From Kordiimonas marina (GTDB taxonomy: Bacteria > Pseudomonadota > Alphaproteobacteria > Sphingomonadales > Kordiimonadaceae): a stretch of 64,000 nt of DNA. The notes under the pieces are model-generated. The model was not told the origin of the DNA and made no database searches. It saw only the letters and a program-made list of their open reading frames with translations. The translations under genes and the position numbers were made by a program. Location of the stretch: the NCBI RefSeq assembly GCF_023006325.1, contig NZ_JAINDF010000004.1, positions 372,001 through 436,000 of the forward strand, read 5' to 3'. Positions 26,699-35,073 of this stretch are shown here, one piece after another (positions within the stretch are counted from its first letter, which is position 1; each line of letters opens with the position of its first letter).

Positions 26699-26929
26699 AT
26701 GTTAACTGGCAAACAAATCCGTGCCGCTCGGGCTTACCTAAACTGGTCTCAAAAGGACCTGTCCGAGAAATCTGGCGTCTCGATAGCTTCGATTCGGCGT
26801 CTCGAGCCCAACGAGGGCATCCCCAGCATTACAGTTAAAACGCTGGTCCAAATCCAGGACACTCTTGAAAAAGCAGGCGTATCGTTTGGTGAAGATTCCG
26901 GGCAGGTCGTCCTGAAATTCCACGCCTAA
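26699..26929 (+). CDS. XRE-family helix-turn-helix regulator
   Basis: This 76-residue protein is essentially one HTH_3 domain: GKQIRAARAYLNWSQKDLSE (helices 1-2), then KSGVSIASIRRLE (recognition helix), then a C-terminal helix and strand (FGEDSGQVVLKF). It resembles small Cro/C-protein-like regulators of alphaproteobacteria. It is divergent from tnsA with a palindrome between them, suggesting control of the tns operon; it also faces the PIN-like gene convergently. Confidence 0.88.
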   Translation: MLTGKQIRAARAYLNWSQKDLSEKSGVSIASIRRLEPNEGIPSITVKTLVQIQDTLEKAGVSFGEDSGQVVLKFHA

Positions 26930-26969
26930 GCAGATGGCGCTTGGCTAACTCCTCATCAGTTCGCGATGA

Positions 26970-28052
26970 TCAACTACAGTTCAGACATAGCTTCCCAAAA
27001 TGGTCAGCCGCCGCTTCAATATCAGAAAACACCTTGCATCCATTGACTGCTGTTAGGTCGATCTGAGGCCTCGTAACAAGATCATGCAGCGGGCCTTCTG
27101 TCAGGAAAGCATCACAATAGCTGAGGGCGGCAGTTGCATGTTCAAAGTCATAGTAGTCATTGGGCTTGAATTTACGACATTTGTCCCAACGCATAGACGC
27201 GTGGATGGATGCGCCAATATGGATACATCGAAGGGTGTCTCTCGCCGTTGCCTTTTTGAAAGCGTAGTAAAGTATATTGCTGCACATATTAACGGTGCTG
27301 GCACGCTGCTCCGGCGTCGGCGAAAATGTGCATCCAGCATCTTTTTCAGCAAGCTCCTGGATAACATCGGCTGCTATTTCGCTTGCGACCTCAATGCCCC
27401 CTCGCAGCTCAATGTCGTACGTTTGTGCGAAACTACGAAGCTCGTCCTTGTGTAGGGTATTTTGGACATTAGTCTCGTAGGCTAGGTCTTTGAAGTGAGG
27501 CGTTGGTGTCTTGTCACCTATCATCTCCACCATTCCGCTCAAAGTATAGTTCCAGAGGTAGTCATAGAAGGCTTCCTGGATTACGAGTTCCTCGGTCGGG
27601 GGAAGCTGAGAGATAGAAGGATAGTTCACACCAAGAACATATCCGACTTTGGTCCATATCAGCTCCTGCATGGAATAGAGGTCTACAAAGCCTTTAGATT
27701 TGAGCAGGAAAGAATACACCTCTGTTCCCAGAACGGTATGAGGTGGGGCCATACTGACACCAAGACTCAACTCATCAATGAGCTGGGCTGTGCCGATCCT
27801 GCGGCCTTGGCTATATGATTGCTTTAGCAGTTCCAGAAACATGCTGGCGCTGATTGGGCACACGAGACATCCATTTGCCACCCCACGCCGCAAGTGATTC
27901 AGAAGCTTGATTGCTCCAGCATCGGAAGAAACGTCTAGAGCGGCATCTCGCAAAATGATCCAGTAGCGCGCATCAAGATAGACCTTTAGTCGGCCTAAGA
28001 GCGACCGACCAAGCTCTATTTGGCGTGCTCGGTTGTGTTCCAGGATGCTCAT
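26970..28052 (-). CDS. PIN-like domain protein, possible defence nuclease
   Basis: From ATG 28052 (an upstream ATG at 28070 is equally possible) the protein is 360 residues. N-terminal KVYLDARYWIILRDA (first Asp), then CPISASMFLELLKQ (Glu), and C-terminal YYDFEHATAALSYCDAFLTE with HDLV give the acidic D-E-D-D order of PIN-type RNases arranged around a large helical insert. I recognise no exact family. It stands alone on the minus strand between the XRE gene and the OLD/UvrD operon in the defence-like cargo. Alternatives include a toxin without a visible antitoxin. Codon use is AT-rich like the neighbouring cargo. Confidence 0.55.
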   Translation of the reverse strand: MSILEHNRARQIELGRSLLGRLKVYLDARYWIILRDAALDVSSDAGAIKLLNHLRRGVANGCLVCPISASMFLELLKQSYSQGRRIGTAQLIDELSLGVSMAPPHTVLGTEVYSFLLKSKGFVDLYSMQELIWTKVGYVLGVNYPSISQLPPTEELVIQEAFYDYLWNYTLSGMVEMIGDKTPTPHFKDLAYETNVQNTLHKDELRSFAQTYDIELRGGIEVASEIAADVIQELAEKDAGCTFSPTPEQRASTVNMCSNILYYAFKKATARDTLRCIHIGASIHASMRWDKCRKFKPNDYYDFEHATAALSYCDAFLTEGPLHDLVTRPQIDLTAVNGCKVFSDIEAAADHFGKLCLNCS

Positions 28053-28319
28053 ATGCTTTATGATACGCACAGCCTTGGCTGCACCCTCTAAAAGTTATAT
28101 TCGACCACAAAAGATTTAGTACACAATCGCATAATACGGGCTTCCAAATATTCATATACTCCCAACTGGTATAACTTCGGGGCAACGCAGCACTAAAGAG
28201 CCTGCTGGCGACGCAAACGTGATTAAAAGTCACAAAATGAAGAGTTGCCGTTTGCCATCCCCCTGTACTTCAGCGATAATTTCCTTAAATCACAACCACA
28301 TGTCAGGCGATTAGGGAAA

Positions 28320-30632
28320 ATGCGACTTGCTTTTATTGAAATTCAAAACTTTCGGAAATTGAAATCCGTTCGAATTGATATTGCAGAGCAATCAACCTTG
28401 CTTGTCGGAGCAAATAACAGTGGCAAGACCTCTGCTATGGATGCAATGGGGCACTTCCTCACGCGAGAGAACCAATTTCGCCCAGACGATTTCACGCTTT
28501 CCAACTGGCCCCTAATAGAGGCCATCGCTGAGAAGTGGGAAGCTGAACAAGGGCAGCCTGATCCAGCACCAGTCACGTTGCAGGAATGGGAACCGCTGCT
28601 GCCTTCAATGGATGTTTGGCTAGATATCGAGACCAACGAAGTACACTACGTCTCGCATCTAATTCCGAAGCTTTCTTGGCGCGGTGGAAAACTCGGTGTC
28701 AGACTTAGATTCGAGCCCAATGTTGAACACCTGCGCAGAGAATATCTCAAAGCTCGAAACACAGCAAAAGACACCAAGAACAAGGGTGGTGAGACAGCCA
28801 AGGACGTTCTGCTTTGGCCGCAATCCATGCGAGATTTCCTCGACAAGCAATCCAATCTTAAAATGTTTTTTTCTATTGTTTCCTATACCTTGGACCCCGG
28901 AAAGCTTCAAAAACCGACCGATAATTCAGCCATTCCACAGAAATTGCCGGAAAGTGCCGTTCAAATTACGTCTGATCCATTAAAAGGATTGATGCGAGTT
29001 AATCACATTAATGCCCAACGGGGATTTAAAGACCAAAGCCACAAAGAAGACAAGGAAGATAGCGACGGGGGTACAGATGGCCGAAGGCTCAAGAAATTAT
29101 CCGCACAACTCCGCTCCTATTATAATAAGCACATCAACCCTTCAGAAGCGCCTGAACCATCCGACTTGGCAGCAATAATGTCTCTACAGAAGGCACAAAA
29201 CGCCTTCAGTGAAAGCTTGGAAAAAGATTTTACCAAGGTATTGGGGGAAATGGCCGACTTGGGTTTCCCTGGTATGACCGATCCCAAAATCCGCTTTCTT
29301 GCAAAAGTGGCCCCGGTGGATGCACTTAATCATCCTGCTGCTGTTCAGTATGAACTACCGACGAATGACAAGTCTGCGGGCGATATCCCGTTGCATCTAC
29401 CAGAAGATTACAATGGCTTGGGGTATCAAAACCTGATCTCAATGGCGTTCCGCCTGATGAGTTTCAGAGATCAATGGATGATGGTCGGTAAAGCCGGGAA
29501 AGAAGTCCAGGCGGAACCTACGGACGAGTTGAGCTTTCCGCCCCTACATGTAGTTCTCGTTGAAGAGCCGGAAGCTCACCTTCACGCTCAGGTCCAGCAA
29601 GTTTTCATGCGCAAAGCTTACGACATTTTGCGCAATCATGAGGATTTGGGGGAAGGCTCCAGCTTACAAACTCAACTCGTTATCAGCACTCATTCCAGCC
29701 ACATTGCGCATGAGGCCAATTTTTCAGACCTAAGATATTTTCGCAGAGTGCCTGCCTCTAATAAGGCGCACAACATACCAACGTCTACAGTCGTGAACAT
29801 GTCTGGGGTGTTTGATGACCGAAAAAAGGTCGCTCGCTTTGCTAGCCGCTACCTAAAGGCATCACATTGTGATCTGTTTTTTGCCGACGCCCTCATCATC
29901 GTTGAGGGAGCAGCAGAAAGAATGTTGCTGCCGCACTTCATCAAGGAGCAACACCCCGAGCTACACAAGCGGTATATATCAATCTTGGAGCTTGGCGGCA
30001 GGCACGCACACCGACTTCGAAGATTAATTCAGCATATGCAGCTAACTACGCTGATTATTTCCGATCTGGACTCTGTTGGTGCAGATGGAAAGAAGGCTCC
30101 ACCAGCCCGAGGGGCAGGTATGAAAACTGGAAACCCAACACTGGCAAAGTGGATGCCTGGGAAAAACGACCTCGATCACCTATTAGATTTGCCAAGCTCT
30201 GATAAAACTAAAGAGTATGCAGCAGGCTTTCTAGTGCGTTCAGCTTACCAAACTCCAGTAATGTGCAAGCTCACAGAAGGAGCGGGCGAAAAAGAGGTTC
30301 TTGCCTACACCTTTGAAGATGCACTGATTTATGAAAACATAGAAAAATTCCGCACCTTAAAAGGGACCGGTCTCATCCGAAAGGCCCGTGACACTATTAG
30401 TACCACTCCGGATGCCGCTGACCTTAGCTCAAAAATCCAGGAAATTCTTAAGACCGGCAATAAAGCAGAGTTTGCCTTGGACTTACTTTATGATTCTGAT
30501 CCGAAAGTCCTGAAAGTTCCAGGCTACATAGACGAAGGGCTGACCTGGCTAACGCACCTAGTGTCGGCCAACACAGCCGAGGTTTTGCCACAACCAGATG
30601 CAGACAATGTCCTGGAGGAGGCGGTAGCATGA
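28320..30632 (+). CDS. OLD-family ATPase/TOPRIM nuclease (GajA-like)
   Basis: ATG 28320 (AGGGAAA just upstream) gives 770 residues; earlier in-frame ATG 28245 is less likely. The ABC-type ATPase part has Walker A GANNSGKT (30-37), the Walker B/signature region LVEEPEAHLHAQ near 413, and the His switch STHSSHIAHE. The TOPRIM nuclease follows, with the catalytic Glu in IIVEGAAE near 527 and D-L-D in IISDLDS near 581. Class 2 OLD proteins and Gabija GajA have this order and pair with a UvrD-like helicase, as here: the stop overlaps the next start (ATGA). It is longer than typical GajA (about 580), with inserts in the ATPase part. Anti-phage DNA cleavage is the likely role. Confidence 0.9.
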   Translation: MRLAFIEIQNFRKLKSVRIDIAEQSTLLVGANNSGKTSAMDAMGHFLTRENQFRPDDFTLSNWPLIEAIAEKWEAEQGQPDPAPVTLQEWEPLLPSMDVWLDIETNEVHYVSHLIPKLSWRGGKLGVRLRFEPNVEHLRREYLKARNTAKDTKNKGGETAKDVLLWPQSMRDFLDKQSNLKMFFSIVSYTLDPGKLQKPTDNSAIPQKLPESAVQITSDPLKGLMRVNHINAQRGFKDQSHKEDKEDSDGGTDGRRLKKLSAQLRSYYNKHINPSEAPEPSDLAAIMSLQKAQNAFSESLEKDFTKVLGEMADLGFPGMTDPKIRFLAKVAPVDALNHPAAVQYELPTNDKSAGDIPLHLPEDYNGLGYQNLISMAFRLMSFRDQWMMVGKAGKEVQAEPTDELSFPPLHVVLVEEPEAHLHAQVQQVFMRKAYDILRNHEDLGEGSSLQTQLVISTHSSHIAHEANFSDLRYFRRVPASNKAHNIPTSTVVNMSGVFDDRKKVARFASRYLKASHCDLFFADALIIVEGAAERMLLPHFIKEQHPELHKRYISILELGGRHAHRLRRLIQHMQLTTLIISDLDSVGADGKKAPPARGAGMKTGNPTLAKWMPGKNDLDHLLDLPSSDKTKEYAAGFLVRSAYQTPVMCKLTEGAGEKEVLAYTFEDALIYENIEKFRTLKGTGLIRKARDTISTTPDAADLSSKIQEILKTGNKAEFALDLLYDSDPKVLKVPGYIDEGLTWLTHLVSANTAEVLPQPDADNVLEEAVA

Positions 30633-32557
30633 CGAGCGTGAACGCGGTTCCTCAACTCGACAATACTATCGATGATCATGTTGATGGAAACATCGTCTCT
30701 TATTTTAACCTGAAAAGACCTAAGAGCTTTTTTCTATTCGCAGGCGCAGGATCAGGGAAGACACGAACGCTAGTAAATTCCCTAAAGACGTTTTTGAAAG
30801 AGAATGATCGGCAACTGAGGCTAAACGGCAGGCGGATCGCGGTTATCACCTTTACAAACGCAGCGTGTGAGGAAATCAAAGACAGGCTGGAGTTCCACCC
30901 AGCGGTTTCGGTTTCGACAATCCATAGTTTTTTGTGGTCGATGATAAAAGGCTTCAACTCGGACATTGGAGAGTGGTTGGCAAGTGATTTGCGCGAAACG
31001 ATAGCCGAACTGGAAGAGAAACAGGCCAAGAGCAAAAACCCCACTACAAAAACCTACATAGATCGAGCGAAAAGCATCGAAGCCAAGCGGCAACGGCTAG
31101 AACAACTCAGCGAAATTCAGGAGTTTACGTATAATCCTAATGGAGAGAACCGTGAGCGGGATTCTTTAGATCATTCAGAAGTCATCAAGATCGGTTCGAC
31201 CTTCCTTGAGAGGGAGCCCTTGATGCAGGAAATTCTTGTTGCGCGTCATCCCATCCTACTGATTGACGAGTGCCAAGACACCAACAAGCTTCTTGTGGGT
31301 GCACTTTACGCAATCCAAGCCAGATTTCCAGAGAAGTTCTGCTTGGGCTTAATTGGCGATACTATGCAGCGGATTTATACCGATGGGCGGCAGGATTTAG
31401 GCACCTATACCCCTGATGGCTGGGCAAAACCAGCCAAGGTGATGAACCATCGCTCACCTAAGAGGGTGGTTCAGCTCATCAATAAAATCAGATCGCAAGT
31501 AGACACGCAGCAACAGCAACCTCGAACGGATGCCGAGGCCGGGACAGTTCGTCTCTACATTTGCAAATCTGACAGTCAAGACAAGGCTGCTGTTGAACGC
31601 TCCATAATGTTAGCTATGTCTGAAGAAACTGGCGATCCTCTGTGGTCAGGCGCCGGCGCGGACGTCAAAGCACTTGTTCTAGAACACCACATGGCGGCAA
31701 GACGCATGGGCTTCCTCCCGATGTTTGAACCCCTACATTCTTCTTCGCGGCTGAAAACCAGCCTGCTCGATGGGACGCTGTCTGCATTGCGCTTATTTTC
31801 CGAGCTTATACTTCCGTTAAAAACGGCAGCACTGGCCCAAGATGAGTTTACAGTTGCATTGATAGTACGGCGGGCTTCACCATTGCTGGGCAAGCGGACG
31901 CTCCAAGCAGACGGAAACACTCAGTTAAATCAGCTTGCCAAGGCAGAAACGGCAGTAAGTCATCTATTAGAATTATGGGACAACGGCGGTGATCCAACAT
32001 TTATGGACGTGTTGCTTAATGTCGCAGGTTCAGGACTTTTTTCCATCCCTGACGCCTTAATTCCAATTGTTCGGAGAAAGACAGATACCACACAAGAAGA
32101 GCTCGAAAGATTATTCAAAGAACTCGGTCAAGCTGACGAACAGGATGAGGCCTCTCCATTGGATCATTGGGACCGTTTTCTGCAAACACCCTTTAGCCAA
32201 ATTGAAAGCTATAGAAGCTATGTCGCTGGCACGGCCCCCTTCGATACCCATCAGGGCGTCAAGGGACTTCAGTACCCGCGTGTCATGGTGGTCATGGATG
32301 ACGCTGAGGCCAAAGGTTTCCTTTTCGCATACGATAAGCTGTTTGGCGTCAAGGAACCCTCCGATACAGATAGGAAGAATGAAGCCGACGGCGCAGATAC
32401 GAGCATCACCCGTACTTTACGTCTCTTTTATGTAACCTGTAGTCGTGCCCAGAAAAGCCTCGCTCTCGTTGCCTATACATCTGACCCCGAGGGTTTGAAG
32501 AAAAACGTAATTGAGGCCGGATGGTTCGAAGACCATGAGGTGATTGTCCATGATTGA
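30629..32557 (+). CDS. UvrD/PcrA-like superfamily 1 helicase (GajB-like)
   Basis: The protein has 642 residues and begins in the ATGA overlap with the OLD gene. SF1 motifs in order: FAGAGSGKTRTL (Walker A), VITFTNAACEEIKDRL (Ia), ILLIDECQDTNKL (II), LIGDTMQRIY (III), HQGVKGLQYPRVMVV (V), RLFYVTCSRAQKSL (VI). It is the obligate partner of GajA/class 2 OLD nucleases in Gabija-type defence. It is larger than Bacillus GajB (about 500). Its 3' end overlaps the phosphatase gene by 8 bp, showing a three-gene operon. Confidence 0.9.
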   Translation: MTSVNAVPQLDNTIDDHVDGNIVSYFNLKRPKSFFLFAGAGSGKTRTLVNSLKTFLKENDRQLRLNGRRIAVITFTNAACEEIKDRLEFHPAVSVSTIHSFLWSMIKGFNSDIGEWLASDLRETIAELEEKQAKSKNPTTKTYIDRAKSIEAKRQRLEQLSEIQEFTYNPNGENRERDSLDHSEVIKIGSTFLEREPLMQEILVARHPILLIDECQDTNKLLVGALYAIQARFPEKFCLGLIGDTMQRIYTDGRQDLGTYTPDGWAKPAKVMNHRSPKRVVQLINKIRSQVDTQQQQPRTDAEAGTVRLYICKSDSQDKAAVERSIMLAMSEETGDPLWSGAGADVKALVLEHHMAARRMGFLPMFEPLHSSSRLKTSLLDGTLSALRLFSELILPLKTAALAQDEFTVALIVRRASPLLGKRTLQADGNTQLNQLAKAETAVSHLLELWDNGGDPTFMDVLLNVAGSGLFSIPDALIPIVRRKTDTTQEELERLFKELGQADEQDEASPLDHWDRFLQTPFSQIESYRSYVAGTAPFDTHQGVKGLQYPRVMVVMDDAEAKGFLFAYDKLFGVKEPSDTDRKNEADGADTSITRTLRLFYVTCSRAQKSLALVAYTSDPEGLKKNVIEAGWFEDHEVIVHD

Positions 32558-33035
32558 GGTATTTCCAAATTTATTCATTGGGGATCAGAACGATGAGATG
32601 GCGTTAACATCTCGCGATTCCTGGTTTGTCATCCACGCTTGTAAAGAGCCGTATCATAGGCAAGCACTTGGGTACTCTGGAAGAGCTGCCTCAAAGGACC
32701 ATCCAGAATACCTGATGGCTAAACGGGATGGATGCCTGATCTTGAATCTGGTCGATGTACCTGACCCTAAGTATATATCGCTCGAAATTATGGCTGAAGC
32801 CGTAGCCACCATACATGAACAAATTGGCAGTAAGAGGGTTTTGGTTCATTGCAATCAGGGCATGTCAAGATCGCCTTCAATTGCATTCCTTTATCTAGTC
32901 AAGCATACCGATATTTTCTCAGGGAAAAGCTTAGATGAAGCGCTTAGTGCATTTCAGGCGATGTATTCGCTTTACAGTCCCGCAGCAGGCGTGGCCAGCT
33001 TTATTCGTCAACATTGGCATGTCTTCAGTTCGTAG
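32550..33035 (+). CDS. Dual-specificity phosphatase-like protein, third gene of OLD/UvrD operon
   Basis: ATG 32550 overlaps the helicase stop (ATGATTGA), so translation is coupled. The protein is 161 residues. The Cys-phosphatase loop HCNQGMSRSPS (nucleophilic Cys about 101) matches HCxxGxSRS, and the N-terminal start VFPNLFIGDQND is typical of DSP folds. The general acid Asp is probably in LVDVPDPKY. It could dephosphorylate a protein or a nucleotide/inositol-type signal. A phosphatase is not part of the standard two-gene Gabija system, so a regulatory or effector role here is an inference from operon structure. Confidence 0.82.
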   Translation: MIEVFPNLFIGDQNDEMALTSRDSWFVIHACKEPYHRQALGYSGRAASKDHPEYLMAKRDGCLILNLVDVPDPKYISLEIMAEAVATIHEQIGSKRVLVHCNQGMSRSPSIAFLYLVKHTDIFSGKSLDEALSAFQAMYSLYSPAAGVASFIRQHWHVFSS

Positions 33036-33151
33036 CAGATTTCCTCCCCTATTAGACAGTTAAAAGGCTAAAATGTGTTCTCCAAGTTAGCCTACACATG
33101 TTCCGCATGAACATCTGTCTGATTGGCGCGGAAAACAGCTATAACGACGGA

Positions 33152-34180
33152 CTAAGGAAGAATTGCCCAGTTGGGGCGATTATCCTGAACGAGCTCACGC
33201 AGTTCTTGTGGTTCAATCACTTCAACATCCATCCCCCAAATCATTAAGTGCCAAGCCATTTCCTGTAAGCCTCCAGCAGTAAACTCTACTGTCAGGCTTC
33301 CATCATCCTCTCGTGTTAGCTTTTGATCAGGGTGGAATTCGAAATCAATGGCATGGGGTACGGCCTTTGGCGAGAACCGCCACACGGTTCGACTAGCGGC
33401 CTCTGAATATACTCCAAAAAAGGACCGCGCATAGTCACGCATCCTAAAGTCCTCAGGGCGCACAAATGAAGAGGACAACACTTCGACCCTCAGGAGTTTA
33501 GGCAGCGCGTAATGCCGGAGCCTGTCATCCTGGCGACTGGGGTTTCGGGCTACAAGGTAGTTTCGATGGCCGTATAGGAGCCCATATGGTTCGACAACAT
33601 GGCATTCAGCGGGTTTATCTAGGTTCTTCTGATATTCAATAGCTATCTGATTGTACCCCTTAATTGCTTCTTTAAGGGGAGACAATATCTCTGGATTGAT
33701 GCGCTGCTTGGGGCCTGGCTGGGCAGCTATAGCGTCGGCAGAGACCAAACTATCGTAGTCAGGTTCAAGGCGTCGCAGCGTCTCATTCTTCAGGTGATAT
33801 CGGAACAGTGACGCAATTTTTTTAACAGCCTCAGCTTCGGCATTGCGGCCGTGGTTCTCCAATAAATGGCATGCGCCGTCCAAAGCGGCTAGATCCTCAG
33901 GGGTTGCTTCTGGAATAGGAATTCGCACATTGCGAGGCAGGCGCCAGCGCGCTTCACCATCAATCCCCTTAAATTCCTCTAGCTGAGGAAAGGCAGTTCT
34001 GCATGCCTGGATATTTCGTTGGGCAGATCGATGACAGATTCCCAAAGCTTCCTCGATTTCGCGGTAGCTAATGCCATTTATCCTGACCTGCATCTCCAGC
34101 ATCAGGTTGATCAGCTCTCCCAGCTTCTCCCCTCTCGCCACGAAACTCTCCCATAGGTAGCTTTCATGGTTGTATATCAT
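33152..34180 (-). CDS. WYL-domain transcriptional regulator
   Basis: The protein has 342 residues. The N-terminal winged helix spans about residues 20-75 (SYREIEEALGICHRSAQRNI). A middle helical linker is followed by a WYL domain from about 165 (AIEYQKNLDKPAECHVVEPYGLLYGHRNYLV) and a C-terminal WCX-like extension (AGGLQEMAWHLMIWGMDVEV). WYL regulators such as BrxR/CapW commonly repress defence operons until a nucleic-acid or nucleotide signal binds. It is convergent with the phosphatase gene and divergent from the small-gene cassette at 34279, with a large inverted repeat between. Confidence 0.88.
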   Translation of the reverse strand: MIYNHESYLWESFVARGEKLGELINLMLEMQVRINGISYREIEEALGICHRSAQRNIQACRTAFPQLEEFKGIDGEARWRLPRNVRIPIPEATPEDLAALDGACHLLENHGRNAEAEAVKKIASLFRYHLKNETLRRLEPDYDSLVSADAIAAQPGPKQRINPEILSPLKEAIKGYNQIAIEYQKNLDKPAECHVVEPYGLLYGHRNYLVARNPSRQDDRLRHYALPKLLRVEVLSSSFVRPEDFRMRDYARSFFGVYSEAASRTVWRFSPKAVPHAIDFEFHPDQKLTREDDGSLTVEFTAGGLQEMAWHLMIWGMDVEVIEPQELRELVQDNRPNWAILP

Positions 34181-34210
34181 TTTTCTTTATAGGGGGTGAC
34201 CAAAAATGTC

Positions 34211-34268
34211 GCCTCAAGCAGCTATGTAGAGACTAGGCCTAAATTGAGGCCTGCAGGCATCTACATAG
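34211..34268. promoter_or_regulatory. Nested inverted repeats between WYL gene and small-gene cassette
   Basis: CTATGTAGA (34222-34230) and TCTACATAG (34260-34268) are perfect inverted 9-mers. Between them the palindrome AGGCCT occurs twice (34235-34240 and 34247-34252). GCCTCAA (34211-34217) also pairs with TTGAGGC (34244-34250), so two folds exclude each other. This is a probable operator or leader structure governing the divergent genes. Confidence 0.6.
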
Positions 34269-34278
34269 GAGAAAGAAA

Positions 34279-34488
34279 ATGCGCCGTAGAACCGGCAACA
34301 TGAATGGCGAACGCTATTGTGGCAACGCCAACACCATGGAAGTTCATGATCTCGATAACGAGCAGACGAACTGCCAGATTGACGAGATCATTCGCGCTGG
34401 GCATGACCGCCCGTTCCACACATTGTCCGCAGCACACATCGCAGGGCACGACAACTGCGCGTGGTGCATTGGCGGCTCAACACGCTGA
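34279..34488 (+). CDS. Hypothetical 69-aa protein, first gene of the cassette
   Basis: AGGAG lies 7 nt before ATG 34279, a strong ribosome site that selects this frame over the overlapping one at 34304. The protein is hydrophilic and His/Asn/Cys-containing (three Cys, five His, e.g. LSAAHIAGHDNCAWCIGGS), suggesting metal binding through a late C-x-x-C pair. The function is unknown. The next gene starts 15 bp after its stop. Confidence 0.6.
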   Translation: MRRRTGNMNGERYCGNANTMEVHDLDNEQTNCQIDEIIRAGHDRPFHTLSAAHIAGHDNCAWCIGGSTR

Positions 34489-34503
34489 CTTTGGAGATAA
34501 GAC

Positions 34504-34677
34504 ATGGCAACAAATCCCCCAAAAGGTGACGGGCATCGTAATGGCGCTGTCCGTGGCCGGTCTCAAACACAAACACCATCCGGCAACTGGGTTAAACGGG
34601 ACACGAGCACAGGTCAGTTCATGGATGTGAAGACTTCCGATAAGACGCCATTCAAAGGCGTTCGAAAGGAGAAGTAA
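34504..34677 (+). CDS. Conserved 57-aa basic small protein
   Basis: ATG 34504 to TAA 34677 encodes MATNPPKGDGHRNGAVRGRS, a middle with NWVKRDTSTGQFMDVK, and an end FKGVRKEK. The GDGH-G-V-RSQ, KRD-TG-F-DVK and FKGVRKEK blocks look like a recurrent small-protein family of unknown function that I have seen in accessory regions. It is highly basic, so nucleic-acid binding is possible. The stop overlaps the next ATG by one base (TAATG), supporting a real coupled gene. Confidence 0.65.
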   Translation: MATNPPKGDGHRNGAVRGRSQTQTPSGNWVKRDTSTGQFMDVKTSDKTPFKGVRKEK

Positions 34678-35048
34678 TGCCGAACAGGGATATTCATGTC
34701 CTCGCCGGAGCGATCGCAGGTGCTCTTTTGACCAAGGATTCTGAGGATAGCAATGATACAGACCCCACGACCTCGGTACTTGTTGGTGCGGCCGCAGGGG
34801 CTGTAGGTGGGCGTCTCCCCGATATTCTGGAGCCCGCATTGCATCCAAACCATCGCCAATTCTTCCATAGCTATGCTGTCCTCGGATTGCTTGGCTGCGG
34901 TTTCTACCATGCCGCAAAGTGGTCCCCTGAAACAGGATGGGAGAAATGTCTGCGCTACCTTACCCTCGGCATGATCGGAGGCTACGCTTGTCATCTCCTA
35001 TTTGATGGAACCACACCAAAAGGCTTACCTCTCGTTGGGAAGCTATAA
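34677..35048 (+). CDS. YdjM-like membrane-associated metal-dependent hydrolase family protein
   Basis: The protein has 123 residues. The start RDIHVLAGAIAGAL, then GRLPDILEPALHPNHRQFFHS, matches the YdjM/LexA-regulated inner-membrane family pattern (PD....HR..-HS), with conserved Asp/His that could bind metal. Two to three hydrophobic segments (LVGAAAGAVGG, YAVLGLLGCGFYH, MIGGYACHLLFDG) give a short membrane protein, and HLLFDG-TPKGLPLVG at the end is also family-typical. It is coupled to the 57-aa gene. A role in stress or defence is inferred only from context. Confidence 0.75.
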   Translation: MPNRDIHVLAGAIAGALLTKDSEDSNDTDPTTSVLVGAAAGAVGGRLPDILEPALHPNHRQFFHSYAVLGLLGCGFYHAAKWSPETGWEKCLRYLTLGMIGGYACHLLFDGTTPKGLPLVGKL

Positions 35049-35073
35049 ACAACTTCGTTTGGAGACATCAGTC

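Noticed and set aside
34304-34630. 108-codon frame overlapping the 69-aa and 57-aa genes
   Set aside because: The two shorter frames have strong ribosome sites and coupling and the 57-aa product looks like a conserved family; this frame has neither.
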